This document shows, piece by piece, positions 1-8,200 of a DNA stretch of 59,542 nt (positions are counted from its first letter, which is position 1; the number at the start of each line of letters is the position of its first letter). This DNA is from Enhydrobacter sp. (lineage in GTDB: Bacteria > Pseudomonadota > Alphaproteobacteria > Reyranellales > Reyranellaceae). The stretch spans positions 1 to 59,542 of the forward strand of contig JAHCJV010000031.1 in NCBI GenBank assembly GCA_026126105.1, in the 5' to 3' direction. The notes under the pieces were generated by a model, which was not told the DNA's origin, ran no database searches, and saw only the letters and a program-made list of their open reading frames with translations. The position numbers and the translations under genes were made by a program.

Positions 1-570
1 GGGAAACCACGGCCTGCATTACTTCTACAAGCCAGCTTCGATCAGCCTACCAATGGGAAGTCGGTAGGGAAACCACGGCAGGGGGAGCTAGCAGGGTGGC
101 GGGTGGAGAAGCCTACCAATGGGAAGTCGGTAGGGAAACCACGGCAGGGATACGGGCCCATTCAGCGGCGACCCGGAGCCTACCAATGGGAAGTCGGTAG
201 GGAAACCACGGCAGCGGCCTTGTAGAAGCGCGCCGCGTCGCGAGCCTACCAATGGGAAGTCGGTAGGGAAACCACGGCGCGGGCTGGGCGCTCACGAGGC
301 GAGCCTCGAGCCTACCAATGGGAAGTCGGTAGGGAAACCACGGCAGCAGCACGGACATGAGGGTGTCGATCAGGAGCCTACCAATGGGAAGTCGGTAGGG
401 AAACCACGGCGTCAGGGGCTCCATGCTGTCGCCGGCAGGCAGCCTACCAATGGGAAGTCGGTAGGGAAACCACGGCTCACGAACGCACTGGCGACACAGG
501 CCGGGCTAGGAAGTCGGTAGGGAAACCACGGCGACAAACTTCACCGCGGCCGGCGACATCGGAGCCTACC
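1..570. CRISPR. CRISPR array (left part outside window), 36-bp repeat / 30-bp spacer
   Basis: The window opens inside a repeat (1-13). Seven intact 36-bp repeats start at 44, 110, 177, 243, 309, 375 and 441; each begins AGCCTACC, ends AAACCACGGC, and contains a possible CCTACC/GGTAGG stem. The spacers between them are unrelated to each other and are 30 nt long (one is 31). The next copy (507-532) has lost its first 10 nt and carries one substitution. The last copy (563-570) keeps only AGCCTACC. Degeneracy on the right suggests that this is the leader-distal end and that the leader and any cas genes lie to the left. A 36/30 geometry is common in type II-C but also occurs in other types. No cas gene is visible, so subtype and transcription direction are open. 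Confidence 0.93.
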
Positions 571-620
571 CGAGGACGGCGCGGGTGCAAATCGTGGACC
601 AGTCGGGCTATATTCGCCTC

Positions 621-869
621 ATGAACATCACCCTGCCCGCCGATCAGGAGCGGTGGCTGGAGACGCGCATCGCCAGGGGCGAATTCCAGTCGGCCGAGGA
701 CGCCGTTCGCCAGCTCATCGCGGAGCGCATGATCGTCGACGACACGGACCTCGCCAGGGCCACGCCCCAGGTCGACGAGGCCCGGGCGGCCGTCGCCCGC
801 GGTGAGACATCGACCCTGGAAGAGGCGGCCGCCGACATCGACGAGGTCCTGCGCTCGCTCAAGTCCTGA
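621..869 (+). CDS. ParD-like ribbon-helix-helix antitoxin
   Basis: An 82-residue protein starting with MNITLP, the usual beginning of CC2985/ParD-type RHH antitoxins. The N-terminal third (beta strand plus helices through AVRQLIAERM) would be the DNA-binding ribbon-helix-helix, and the acidic C-terminal half would bind toxin. An upstream GTG at 585 could extend the frame, but the conserved family start and the fold favour ATG 621. The stop TGA overlaps the ATG of the following ParE-like gene (869), as expected for translational coupling in a type II toxin-antitoxin operon. It lies 50 bp after the last CRISPR repeat. Confidence 0.8.
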   Translation: MNITLPADQERWLETRIARGEFQSAEDAVRQLIAERMIVDDTDLARATPQVDEARAAVARGETSTLEEAAADIDEVLRSLKS

Positions 870-1166
870 TGGCGCGTCTCGTCGTAGCCGCCCCTGCCCG
901 GCTCGATGTGCGCGAGATCCTGGCGATGCTTTCGCAGGTGGCAGGCCGTGCAGTCGCCCGAAGCTACGGCATGAGGCTCAAGACGATGTCGCTATATCGC
1001 GGAATTTCCGGCAGCAGGCGCCCCGCGGCCGGCGCTCGGTCCGCACGCGCGCATTCGGGTCGTGTCGCCGTACGTCATCATCTACGACTACGCCGGTGAG
1101 GTCGCGACCATCCTGCGCGTGGTCGACGGAAGGCGCGATACATCGGTTGAGCTCTTGGGGCGGTAA
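869..1166 (+). pseudogene. ParE-like toxin with internal frameshift
   Basis: The first frame encodes ParE/RelE-superfamily sequence (MARLVVAAPARLDVREIL) to about 990 and then loses similarity. The +1 frame continues the family with an EFPAAGAPRP segment, then RVVSPYVIIYDY and ILRVVDGRRD, typical of the ParE C-terminus, and stops at TAA 1164-1166. Joining the frames with one surplus base near 985-1000 gives about 98 residues, the normal ParE length. The toxin is therefore disrupted while its antitoxin is intact, unless this is a sequencing error. No slippery heptamer was noticed, so programmed frameshifting is unlikely. Confidence 0.75.
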
Positions 1167-1207
1167 TCGCCCCCAGCCATCGGCTATTCCCGTCTTCGTC
1201 TTGGCAT

Positions 1208-1289
1208 GCTGGGAGCGGGGCTCCCCAGAGCCGCTCTACCTTTGCGTTGCGCCACTCCATGAGCGGCTCTGGAGAGCCGCGCTCCCAGC
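1208..1289. repeat. Imperfect 29-bp inverted repeat in intergenic DNA
   Basis: Arms at 1208-1236 and 1261-1289, beginning GCTGGGAGCG and ending CGCTCCCAGC, are separated by 24 nt and pair with few mismatches. The hairpin follows the broken toxin gene and has no T tract, so it looks more like a REP-type intergenic palindrome than a rho-independent terminator. The rest of 1167-1546 has no recognisable gene. Confidence 0.6.
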
Positions 1290-1385
1290 CGCTTGCATAC
1301 TCGGGGGAGACTACCCTCGCCCGGCAATATCAATCGCGTCGCCGCGACTGCCGCTGGGCGTAGTTTCGCGGTCGTCCGCCGGCGC

Positions 1386-1426
1386 TTTATCCCACATTCT
1401 CGCGAATTCGAGAATTGTGGGATAAA
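1386..1426. promoter_or_regulatory. 17-bp palindrome TTTATCCCACATTCTCG / CGAGAATTGTGGGATAAA
   Basis: Two arms (1386-1402 and 1409-1426) are complementary except for one bulged T, with a 6-nt centre CGAATT. The AT-rich outer half, lack of a following T run and position about 120 bp upstream of the next gene suggest an operator or a recombination site more than a terminator. The binding protein is unknown. Confidence 0.5.
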
Positions 1427-1546
1427 CCTCCCATGACATTTGCTGTAGCCAAAGTTGGCGCCTGTGAGAGCCGTGTTCCCAGCTTCATGAGCTCACATGA
1501 CGAGCGCTTGCCCTGGATGTCGTGCGAGCCTTAGCCTGCGCCGACC

Positions 1547-1897
1547 ATGTTCGCCGATCATGACGCCTACATCGCGGCGGCTCCGGAAGAGCTGCGCCCG
1601 CTGCTGGTTCGATTGCGGGCCCAGCTTGCGCGCGTGCTGCCGGACGCCGAGGAAGTCATCGCGTACAAGATGCCGGGGTTCAGGATCGGAAAATCGATCG
1701 TCGCCGGCTATGCGGCATTCAGCAGGCAATGCGGCCTGTACCTGCCTGCTTCCGCTATCAAGTCGCATGCCGGCGACATCGCCGGGGCCGGGCTGAAAGC
1801 CACCAAGACCGGCGTCACCTTCTCGCCGAGCCGGCCGATCCCTGACATCCTCGTCGAGAAACTGGCTCTGGCGTCCAGGAAGGATCAAAACATCTAA
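1547..1897 (+). CDS. DUF1801 (YdhG-like) domain protein
   Basis: A 116-residue protein. Residues about 10-100 match the DUF1801/YdhG fold: LRPLLVRLRAQLARVLPDAEEVIAYKMPGF-type N-terminal helices, then a beta-rich part ending in FSPSRPIPDILVEKLA, where the family usually has a conserved 'F..dkPlP..ll..l' pattern. Family members are small cytoplasmic proteins of unsettled function, related to iron-chaperone frataxin-fold proteins. It stands alone, facing a convergent small gene. No signal peptide or membrane segment is seen. Confidence 0.75.
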   Translation: MFADHDAYIAAAPEELRPLLVRLRAQLARVLPDAEEVIAYKMPGFRIGKSIVAGYAAFSRQCGLYLPASAIKSHAGDIAGAGLKATKTGVTFSPSRPIPDILVEKLALASRKDQNI

Positions 1898-1910
1898 CAG
1901 TCCGCAACGG

Positions 1911-2093
1911 TCACTTGGGTTTCTTCCGTCTGGGCAGGCGGTCGATTTCTTCCTCGATGGTTCGCCGCACCTCGGGATCGGCGACGGCCCACTTGCCGAC
2001 GATGACGTCGGGCATGGACCTGGGATCGACGTCGTCCAGCCGGTCGAGCAGCCTGAGCAGTTCCTGCCGGCTGAAGTTGCGTTGGTTGGCCAT
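1911..2093 (-). CDS. Small hypothetical protein (60 aa)
   Basis: Starts at ATG 2093 with MANQRNFSRQELLRLLDRLD and ends with the basic tail RRKKPK. It is helical and charged, with a leucine-rich first third and an EEEI segment. It has no assigned function and resembles no family I can name with certainty. It lies 55 nt downstream of the SnoaL-like gene on the same strand, so it may be the last member of the 2949-1911 transcription unit. A longer upstream extension in the frame runs through the neighbouring gene and is not credible. Confidence 0.45.
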   Translation of the reverse strand: MANQRNFSRQELLRLLDRLDDVDPRSMPDVIVGKWAVADPEVRRTIEEEIDRLPRRKKPK

Positions 2094-2148
2094 CGCTCTC
2101 TCCGTGCCCTTCGCCGAAAGCCGTCTCGCGCGAGCTTTCCCGACTCCG

Positions 2149-2532
2149 CTAGAACATTCCGTTCGGGTTGGCCGCCTGCTGCGGGACGACCTGCAGCACG
2201 TCCCAGTGCTCGACGATCCTTCCCTTGTCGTCGAGCCGGAAGATATCGATCCCCGCGTAATCGTGGTCGCCGGGCCAGTGCTGGAGGCAGTGAAGCACGA
2301 CGTAGGGACCTTCGGCGATCGCCCGCCTGATCTCGACCCGCTTGCCGGGCCATTCGCGCGCCATGCGCTCGAAGTAGGCGATGAAGCCGTCCTTGCCCGT
2401 CGCGACATGCGGATTGTGCTGGATGTAATCGTCCCCGACATACAGCTCGACGGCTTCGGCCGGCCTGCATTCGTCGAACATCAGCCGGTAGAAGGCGATC
2501 ACGTTCGCCTTGTTGCGTTCCAGATCCTGCAC
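2149..2532 (-). CDS. SnoaL-like / NTF2-fold protein
   Basis: A 127-residue protein of the SnoaL-like polyketide-cyclase/NTF2 superfamily. The N-terminal helix contains [20 protein letters not shown], followed by the family hallmark [20 protein letters not shown], and the C-terminal strands read [20 protein letters not shown], which closes the cone. Members are mostly small hydrolases, isomerases or orphan ligand-binding proteins; no substrate can be inferred. It sits 18 nt downstream of the RidA-like gene on the same strand, suggesting co-transcription. Confidence 0.85.
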   Translation of the reverse strand: MQDLERNKANVIAFYRLMFDECRPAEAVELYVGDDYIQHNPHVATGKDGFIAYFERMAREWPGKRVEIRRAIAEGPYVVLHCLQHWPGDHDYAGIDIFRLDDKGRIVEHWDVLQVVPQQAANPNGMF

Positions 2533-2550
2533 GTCCCCTCCCCCGTCGTT

Positions 2551-2949
2551 TCAGCCGCCGACAGGGACGCGCGCGATGACCTTGATCTCGAAATCGAAGC
2601 CGGAAAGCCAGGTCACGCCGACGGCCGTGATGTTCGGATAAGGCGGTTCGCCGAGATACCTGTCGCGAACCTTCAGCACCGTCTCGAGCTGGGCTTCGGG
2701 ATCGGTATGGAACGTGGTGACATCGATGACGTCGGCGTGGCTGCAGCCGGCGGCCTGCAGCACCGCGGTCAGGTTCTCGAAGGCGAGCTCGACCTGTCTC
2801 TCGAAATCCGGCTCGGGGGAGCCGTCCTCCCGCGATCCGACCTGACCCGAGACGAACAGGAGGTCGCCCGACCGGATCGCGGCGGAGTACTTGTACTTGT
2901 CGTACAGGGCGCGCCGTCCGGCCGGAAACACGGCTTGTCTCCTGATCAT
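2551..2949 (-). CDS. RidA/YjgF-family protein lacking the catalytic arginine
   Basis: A 132-residue Rid-family protein with the LLFVSGQVG motif near residue 30 and the C-terminal FEIKVIARVPVGG strand. ATG 2949 is preferred over GTG 2973 because AGCGAGG precedes it. RidA enzymes deaminate reactive enamine/imine intermediates using an Arg in a 'VAR.L' motif. Here the aligned segment reads GVTWLSG, with Trp (W114) in that position. It therefore probably belongs to a Rid subgroup without imine deaminase activity, or has another ligand. First gene of a short minus-strand unit with a SnoaL-like gene. Confidence 0.85.
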   Translation of the reverse strand: MIRRQAVFPAGRRALYDKYKYSAAIRSGDLLFVSGQVGSREDGSPEPDFERQVELAFENLTAVLQAAGCSHADVIDVTTFHTDPEAQLETVLKVRDRYLGEPPYPNITAVGVTWLSGFDFEIKVIARVPVGG

Positions 2950-3132
2950 GAATACCTCGCTCTCGGGGCTCACGCCTGTCCGCGATGGCGCACCCGAGCT
3001 GCTGGGTAGATGGGCCGTGCAAAGCGCATGTCAATCGGCGGGAGAATGACCATAGAGCGCCGGATATTGAAGAGTGATATCACTTGCCGCATATTGATAG
3101 CGCCCCACTCAACGACTCCCGAGGACGCCGTC

Positions 3133-3387
3133 ATGGCCGCCGTCACCATCCGCAATCTCTCCGACGAAGCGCATCGTGCCCTGAAGGTGCGCGCGGCGCG
3201 GCACAATCGCAGCACCGAAGCGGAAATGCGCGCCATTCTGGAAGCTGCCGTGCGGCCGGAGCGTCGGCTGCGGCTCGGCACCGCTCTGTCGGAGATGAGC
3301 CGGAAGATCGGGCTCAGGAACGCCGATGTCGAGGCGCTCGAGCAAGCGCGCGACACCCGGCCCGCCGAGCCGATGCGCCTCGGATGA
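3133..3387 (+). CDS. FitA/VapB-type RHH antitoxin
   Basis: An 84-residue protein starting MAAVTIRNLSDEAHRALKVR, the signature of FitA-like ribbon-helix-helix antitoxins (Arc-type DNA-binding domain followed by a toxin-binding tail). The tail includes RNADVEALEQARDT, typical of FitA partners of PIN toxins. Its stop overlaps the ATG of the PIN gene at 3384. It would repress its own promoter in complex with the toxin. The upstream frame to 3010 contains no conserved residues, so ATG 3133 is chosen. Confidence 0.85.
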   Translation: MAAVTIRNLSDEAHRALKVRAARHNRSTEAEMRAILEAAVRPERRLRLGTALSEMSRKIGLRNADVEALEQARDTRPAEPMRLG

Positions 3388-3806
3388 TCCTGATCGACAC
3401 CAATGTCGTCTCGGAAGCGATGAAACCCGAGCCGCACCCGGCTGTCCGCGATTGGCTCGATGCCCAGGCGGCGGAGACGTTGTTTCTGTCGAGCGTCACC
3501 GTCGCCGAGCTGATGTTCGGCATCGGCATCCTGTCCAGGGGCCGGCGCAAGGACACTCTCGAAGCCGCGCTCGCCGCCGCGGTGGATCTGTTCGACACGA
3601 GGATCCTGCGGTTCGATACCGAGGCGGCCCGGCGCTATGCCGATCTCGCGGTCAGGGCGCGCCGGGTCGGAAACCGCTTTCCTACGCCCGACGGCTACAT
3701 CGCAGCGATTGCCGCGGCGCACGGCTTTGCCGTGGCGTCCCGCGACACAGGCCCGTTCAGGGCGGCCGGACTCGCCGTGATCGATCCCTGGACGGTGGGC
3801 GGCTGA
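3384..3806 (+). CDS. VapC/FitB-type PIN-domain toxin
   Basis: A 140-residue PIN-domain ribonuclease. The acidic metal-binding residues are all present: D5 in MILIDTNVVSE, E42 in VAELMFG, D103 in TPDGYIAAIA and D121 in SRDTGPF. Toxins of this type cleave RNA (often tRNA or rRNA) when released from the antitoxin. ATG 3384 overlaps the TGA of the antitoxin gene. Unlike the ParE-like toxin 2 kb upstream, this toxin is intact. Confidence 0.9.
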   Translation: MILIDTNVVSEAMKPEPHPAVRDWLDAQAAETLFLSSVTVAELMFGIGILSRGRRKDTLEAALAAAVDLFDTRILRFDTEAARRYADLAVRARRVGNRFPTPDGYIAAIAAAHGFAVASRDTGPFRAAGLAVIDPWTVGG

Positions 3807-3835
3807 CTGCGTACGTGCGCCGAGGGAGGGCCGTG

Positions 3836-5110
3836 ATGGAGCGTCGTCCGAGCGCCCGACGGCGGGCGGTGTTTGCGGTGGTATTCGCGGCAATTCTGGG
3901 CGGCACGACGCTGATCGGGATCGAAGCGCTCGCCTCCTTTTTCGCGCCGGCCTGGCCGGCCCGCGCGCTGCGGTGGATGGCGCCGGTCAATCCGATCGTC
4001 GCGACGAACGAGCCGTACGCGTCCCGTCCCTGGATGGCAGAACCGTTCAACGGCTGGGGAATGCGCGACAGGGAGCGGAGCGTCGCGAAGGATCCGGCCT
4101 ACCGTGCCCGGGCGGTCATGATCGGAGACAGCTTCGTCGAGGCAAGCTTCGCCCGGCACTCCTTGCCGGCAAGCGTGGAACCGCTGCTCGATGGCGTGGA
4201 AGCCGTCAATCTCGGCATCTCCGCCACGGACCTGCCGAGCTACTACTACCGGCTGCGCGACGTCGGCCTGGCGATGTCGCCGGATGTGGTGCTGCTCTTT
4301 GTCTACGCGGGCAACGACTTCGTCCTCGCCGGAGAAGGCTTCGGCCGATCCGAAGTCCCGCCCCTGATCGGCGACTCCGAAGGCGGGTCGCTGCTTGGAG
4401 CCGTGATGCCGCGCACGCGCTGGCTCGTCAGGAACCGGTGGCCGGCCCTCGAGGCGCCGTGGCAGCGGCGGCCGCCGCCGGACGAGGAAACACGGCTCTG
4501 GCAAATCGCGCAGCAACCCCGCGCCATTGCCCTCGGCGAGCTGAGCCGACACATGAAGGCGTACCACAAGCCGCATCTGTCGACGCAGACCATCGAGGAG
4601 GTTCTTGCGCGCGGCAACGACCGCTTCTGGCGCGACCTCGCGGATGGAACGGCCGAGCCCGAATTCCTGCTCGGCTGGACCCTCGACAGCCTGCTGGTCT
4701 GGGAGACCGGAACGTTCCCCGTGCCGTCCAACGTGGCGCAGGCGCGCGCCATAACCCCGGATGCCGCGATCGACGCCACCCTGTCCTGGATCCTGGCCAT
4801 CGAGCGGCTGGCAGCGTCGCGCGGCGTCCGCGTCAAGACCTTCCTCGTGCCGGTCGCCAGCGTCGACGCGGAATACAACGAATTCTGGCAGCCCTGGCCG
4901 CGCAGCCACGCCTGGAACTACATCTGCGAGGACCGGGAGGAACGGCTCGTGGCGTTGGCGGAACAAGCCGGCCTGCGGCTCGTCCGGCTGCGCGAGGACC
5001 TGCAAGGCGAACGCGGGACCTATCGCAAGCGCGACGGACATTGGACGGAGAAAGGACAGGCCATCGTCGCCCGGCGTGTCGCCCGGGAGGTCCAGGGCCT
5101 GGGATTCTGA
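3836..5110 (+). CDS. Membrane-anchored SGNH/AlgX-like hydrolase or O-acyltransferase
   Basis: A 424-residue protein with a short basic N-terminus and one hydrophobic segment (about residues 11-33), consistent with a signal anchor that places the rest in the periplasm. It has SGNH-superfamily landmarks: MIGDSF with Ser99, a G block in LGISATDLPS, YAGND with Asn160, and DGH near the C-terminus (D400, H402). The Asp-x-His pattern and GDSF resemble AlgX/AlgJ-type polysaccharide O-acetyltransferases more than classical GDSL lipases. No exopolysaccharide genes are adjacent, so the substrate is unknown. ATG 3836 is used; GTG 3833 is an equivalent alternative. Confidence 0.7.
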   Translation: MERRPSARRRAVFAVVFAAILGGTTLIGIEALASFFAPAWPARALRWMAPVNPIVATNEPYASRPWMAEPFNGWGMRDRERSVAKDPAYRARAVMIGDSFVEASFARHSLPASVEPLLDGVEAVNLGISATDLPSYYYRLRDVGLAMSPDVVLLFVYAGNDFVLAGEGFGRSEVPPLIGDSEGGSLLGAVMPRTRWLVRNRWPALEAPWQRRPPPDEETRLWQIAQQPRAIALGELSRHMKAYHKPHLSTQTIEEVLARGNDRFWRDLADGTAEPEFLLGWTLDSLLVWETGTFPVPSNVAQARAITPDAAIDATLSWILAIERLAASRGVRVKTFLVPVASVDAEYNEFWQPWPRSHAWNYICEDREERLVALAEQAGLRLVRLREDLQGERGTYRKRDGHWTEKGQAIVARRVAREVQGLGF

Positions 5111-5168
5111 CGACGATGCATTCCTTGCGGTCGCGGGGTAGCCTTGGACGGTTCCGTCGACTGCAACA

Positions 5169-5198
5169 GCAGCCCCCGGGACGTGTCCGGGGGACTGC
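5169..5198. terminator. Hairpin between convergent genes
   Basis: GCAGCCCCCGG (5169-5179) pairs with CCGGGGGACTGC (5187-5198) with one bulged A and a 7-nt loop. It lies exactly between the SGNH gene (stop 5110, plus strand) and the giant adhesin (stop 5213, minus strand), so it is a plausible bidirectional terminator. No strong T tract follows on either side. Confidence 0.6.
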
Positions 5199-5212
5199 CA
5201 CGCGGTCGTGCT

Positions 5213-8200
5213 TCAGGCTGTCGTGAAGCTGAGGTGGGAGATGTTCGCCGAACCGTTCAGACGGACGACGAGATCGCCGGTTCCTCCGACGTCGCTGGCA
5301 AGCAGGAACGTCGCACCGGTCAGGCCGGACGTTGCCGTGTAGATCGCGGCATGGCCGGCCTCGAGCCCATCCAGCGCCGCCTGGATGGTTTCGTTGAAGG
5401 TCGCCTTGTTCAGCTTGCCGGCCAATCCCGCTTCATCGAACACCACCGAGTCCGCGAGCGCGAAGCGATCCACCGATCCGTCGAAGCCGCTCACGGTGTC
5501 GTAGCCGCTGCCGTAACCGCTGCCGAGGCCGGATTGCGCGGCCGATGTGTAGCGCAGCGTGTCGGTCCCCGCGCCGGCTTCGATCGAATCCCCACCGGTG
5601 CCGCCGGTGAAGACGTTCGATCCATCCCCGCCCTTGAACGTGAACGTTCCGTTCGTCTCGGCCGAGCCGTCGAAGATCAGCGAGTCGCCCGCGCCGAGGG
5701 CCAAGCCCCTTACGAGCAGATCCTTGCCGGCGGCGACAGTGTCGTCGTGTGTCGTGACGTCGTAGGAGCGGCCAGCGCCGAGCTGGATCTGTTCGACGCT
5801 GGAGAGCGTATCGGCCTCGAACGCGAGACCCGCCGAGTAGTCGCCCGAAAGGACGAGCCTGTCGGCTCCGCCGCCGCCGATGACACGATCCTCGGCGCCG
5901 AGGATCTGGCGGGAGAAATTGAAGGTGTCCTTGTCGGCCGAGCCGTTCAAGGTGAGCCCGGTGTCGCTCGACAGGATGACGCTGCCGAGGGCGTTGAACT
6001 GCTGGATGGTCCACGACACCCCGCCGGCGATCGACGACATCCCGTCGACGAGCCTGGCGGCCAGCCCCGCAATGGCGGTCTTGCTCAGGGCGCTCAACGT
6101 GGCCCCTTCGTCGGACAGCGACACGGAGTCGTCCTTGTCGAGAGCGATCGTGCCGAGGTTCTGATACCGGGCCCAGTCCAGCGCCATGCTGTCGTCCGTG
6201 GCGTTCAGGGCATCGACGTCGGCCGGTGCGCCGCCGTCAAGGAGCGCGGCGAGATCGGCGCCCGTGTCGGCCAGCGTCACGATATCGCCGTCGGTCAGGC
6301 TGACCGTGCCGAGGGCCTGATACTGCGCGATGCTCAGATCGACGCTGCCGGTGCTCGCCTTCAGGACATCGACACCGTTCGGCCCCATCTCCGCGAAGCC
6401 GGTTACCGGGTCAAGGGCGGCCAGGCTGGTGCCCTTGGCCTCGAGCGTGACCCTGGTGAAGGCCGCATCCTTCATTTCGTCCGTGAGCCTGAACCGGTTG
6501 TACTGGTCAAGGCTGACCACCAGCTCGGGCGCGACGTTCAACACGGGATTGCCGACAGCGGCGACAGTCGCCGTGTTGCCGGCGGTATCGACGATCGCCA
6601 TCGTCGTCACGATCTTGCCGTCGGCCAGGCCGCTCAAATCCTTGAGGACCTGACCGTTTGCGCTGACGTCCGCCGTGACGAAATTCCCGTCGATGTCGGT
6701 GAAGGTGATTACCCCGGCCGCATCGCCGTCGAGCCCGGCGACCGTGACCACCGCGGTTTCCGTGCTGGAGATCAACGGGTTGTCGATCGTCAGCGTGGCC
6801 GCTTCGCCGCCGTCGGCCGTCACATCGACCGTGATGTCGAGTGCCCCGGACGCGGCGCTCGTGTTGCCGGCGACGTCGGTCTGGAAGCCGCGGATGCGAT
6901 GCAGCCCCTCCGCCAGCGAGATGTCGGTGCTGAAGACGCCCCCTGCCGCCACGGCGGTGGCGATCACCGTCTCGCCATTGTCCAGGACGCCGCTGCCGTC
7001 GACGTCGTCGAACAGCGACACCGTCGCGCCGGTCTCCGCCAGGCCGCCGAGCGTCAGCCCCGTCATGTTCCGGGTGACGCGGTCGCCGTCGCTCGCGCCC
7101 GAGTCGTCGGCCGGATCGAGGTTCAGGGACGCGGGTGCCACGGCCGCCGTATCGAGCTCGAAGCTCAGCGCGCTCGACGCGGCGGACAGGTTGCCCGCAA
7201 CGTCGGTCTGCCGAACGATTGCGTTCTTCGTTCCGTCGCCGACCAGCTCGAAGCTCGTGCCGGTGCCCGCCGTCCAGGTGTTGCCGCCGTCGGTGCTGTA
7301 CTCCCAGCCCGACCCCGCTTCCAGGCCGCCGACGTCGACCGTGCCGTCGTTGGTGATGCCGTCAGCGCTGGCGCTGTCGGTCGCCAGCGAAAGCGTGGGC
7401 GTTGCCACCATCGTGTCCAGCACGAAGCTCAGCGCGCTCGACGAGGCCGACTGGTTGCCCGCCAGATCGGTCTGGCGCGCGATCGCCTCATGAGCGCCGT
7501 CGCCAAGCAGCATAAAACTCGTGCCGGTTCCCGCCGTCCAGGTGCCGCCGCCGTCGGTGCTGTACTGCCAGCTCGCGCCCGCCTCCAGGCCGCCGACATT
7601 CACGGTGCCGTCGCTGGTTGCGCCATCGCCCGAGCTGCCGCTGTCGGTCGCCAGCGAAAGCGCCGGTGCCGCTGCCGTCGTGTCGACGGCGAGGTCGAGG
7701 GCGCCCGAGGCGGCGCTCACGTTCCCGGCGATGTCGGTCTGGAAGGCGCGCAAGCGGTGCGACCCTTCGGCCAGCGAGATGTCGGTGCTGAAGGCGCCCG
7801 CCAGCGCCACGGTCGTGGCGATCACCGTCTCGCCGTTGTCCATGGCGCCGCTGTTGTCCGCGTCGTCGAACAGCGACACCGTCGCACCGGTTTCCGCCAG
7901 GCCGCCGATCGTCAGTCCCGTGGCGCGGCGGGTGACGCCGTCGTCGTCGCTCGCGCCCGAGTCGTCGGCCGGATCGAGGCTCAGCGACGTCGGCGCACGC
8001 GCCGTGGAGTCGAGCTTGAATCTCAGCGTGCCCGAGGCCGCCGACAGATTACCCGCCACGTCGGTCTGCCGCACGATCGCCGTCTTGTTGCCGTCGCCGT
8101 CGAGCGTAAAGCTCGAGCCGACGCCCGCCATCCAGCTCGAACCGCCGTCGGCGCTGTACTCCCAGCTCGCCCCGGCCTCCAGGCCGCCGACATTCACCGT

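Noticed and set aside
113..424. Minus-strand frame encoding a repeated PWFPYRLPIGR peptide
   Set aside because: It is a translation of the CRISPR repeats (66-bp period is a multiple of 3), not a protein gene.
869..1166. Programmed +1 frameshifting in the ParE gene
   Set aside because: No slippery site or stimulatory element noticed near 985-1000; a decayed toxin is the simpler explanation.
1493..3034. Long minus-strand frame of 513 codons and plus-strand frame of 364 codons over the SnoaL/RidA genes
   Set aside because: Both are Arg-rich shadows; the SnoaL and RidA frames in the same DNA have clear family motifs.
2970..3893. 307-codon minus-strand frame over the FitAB-type genes
   Set aside because: The plus-strand antitoxin and PIN genes are intact and motif-complete; the antisense product is compositionally biased.
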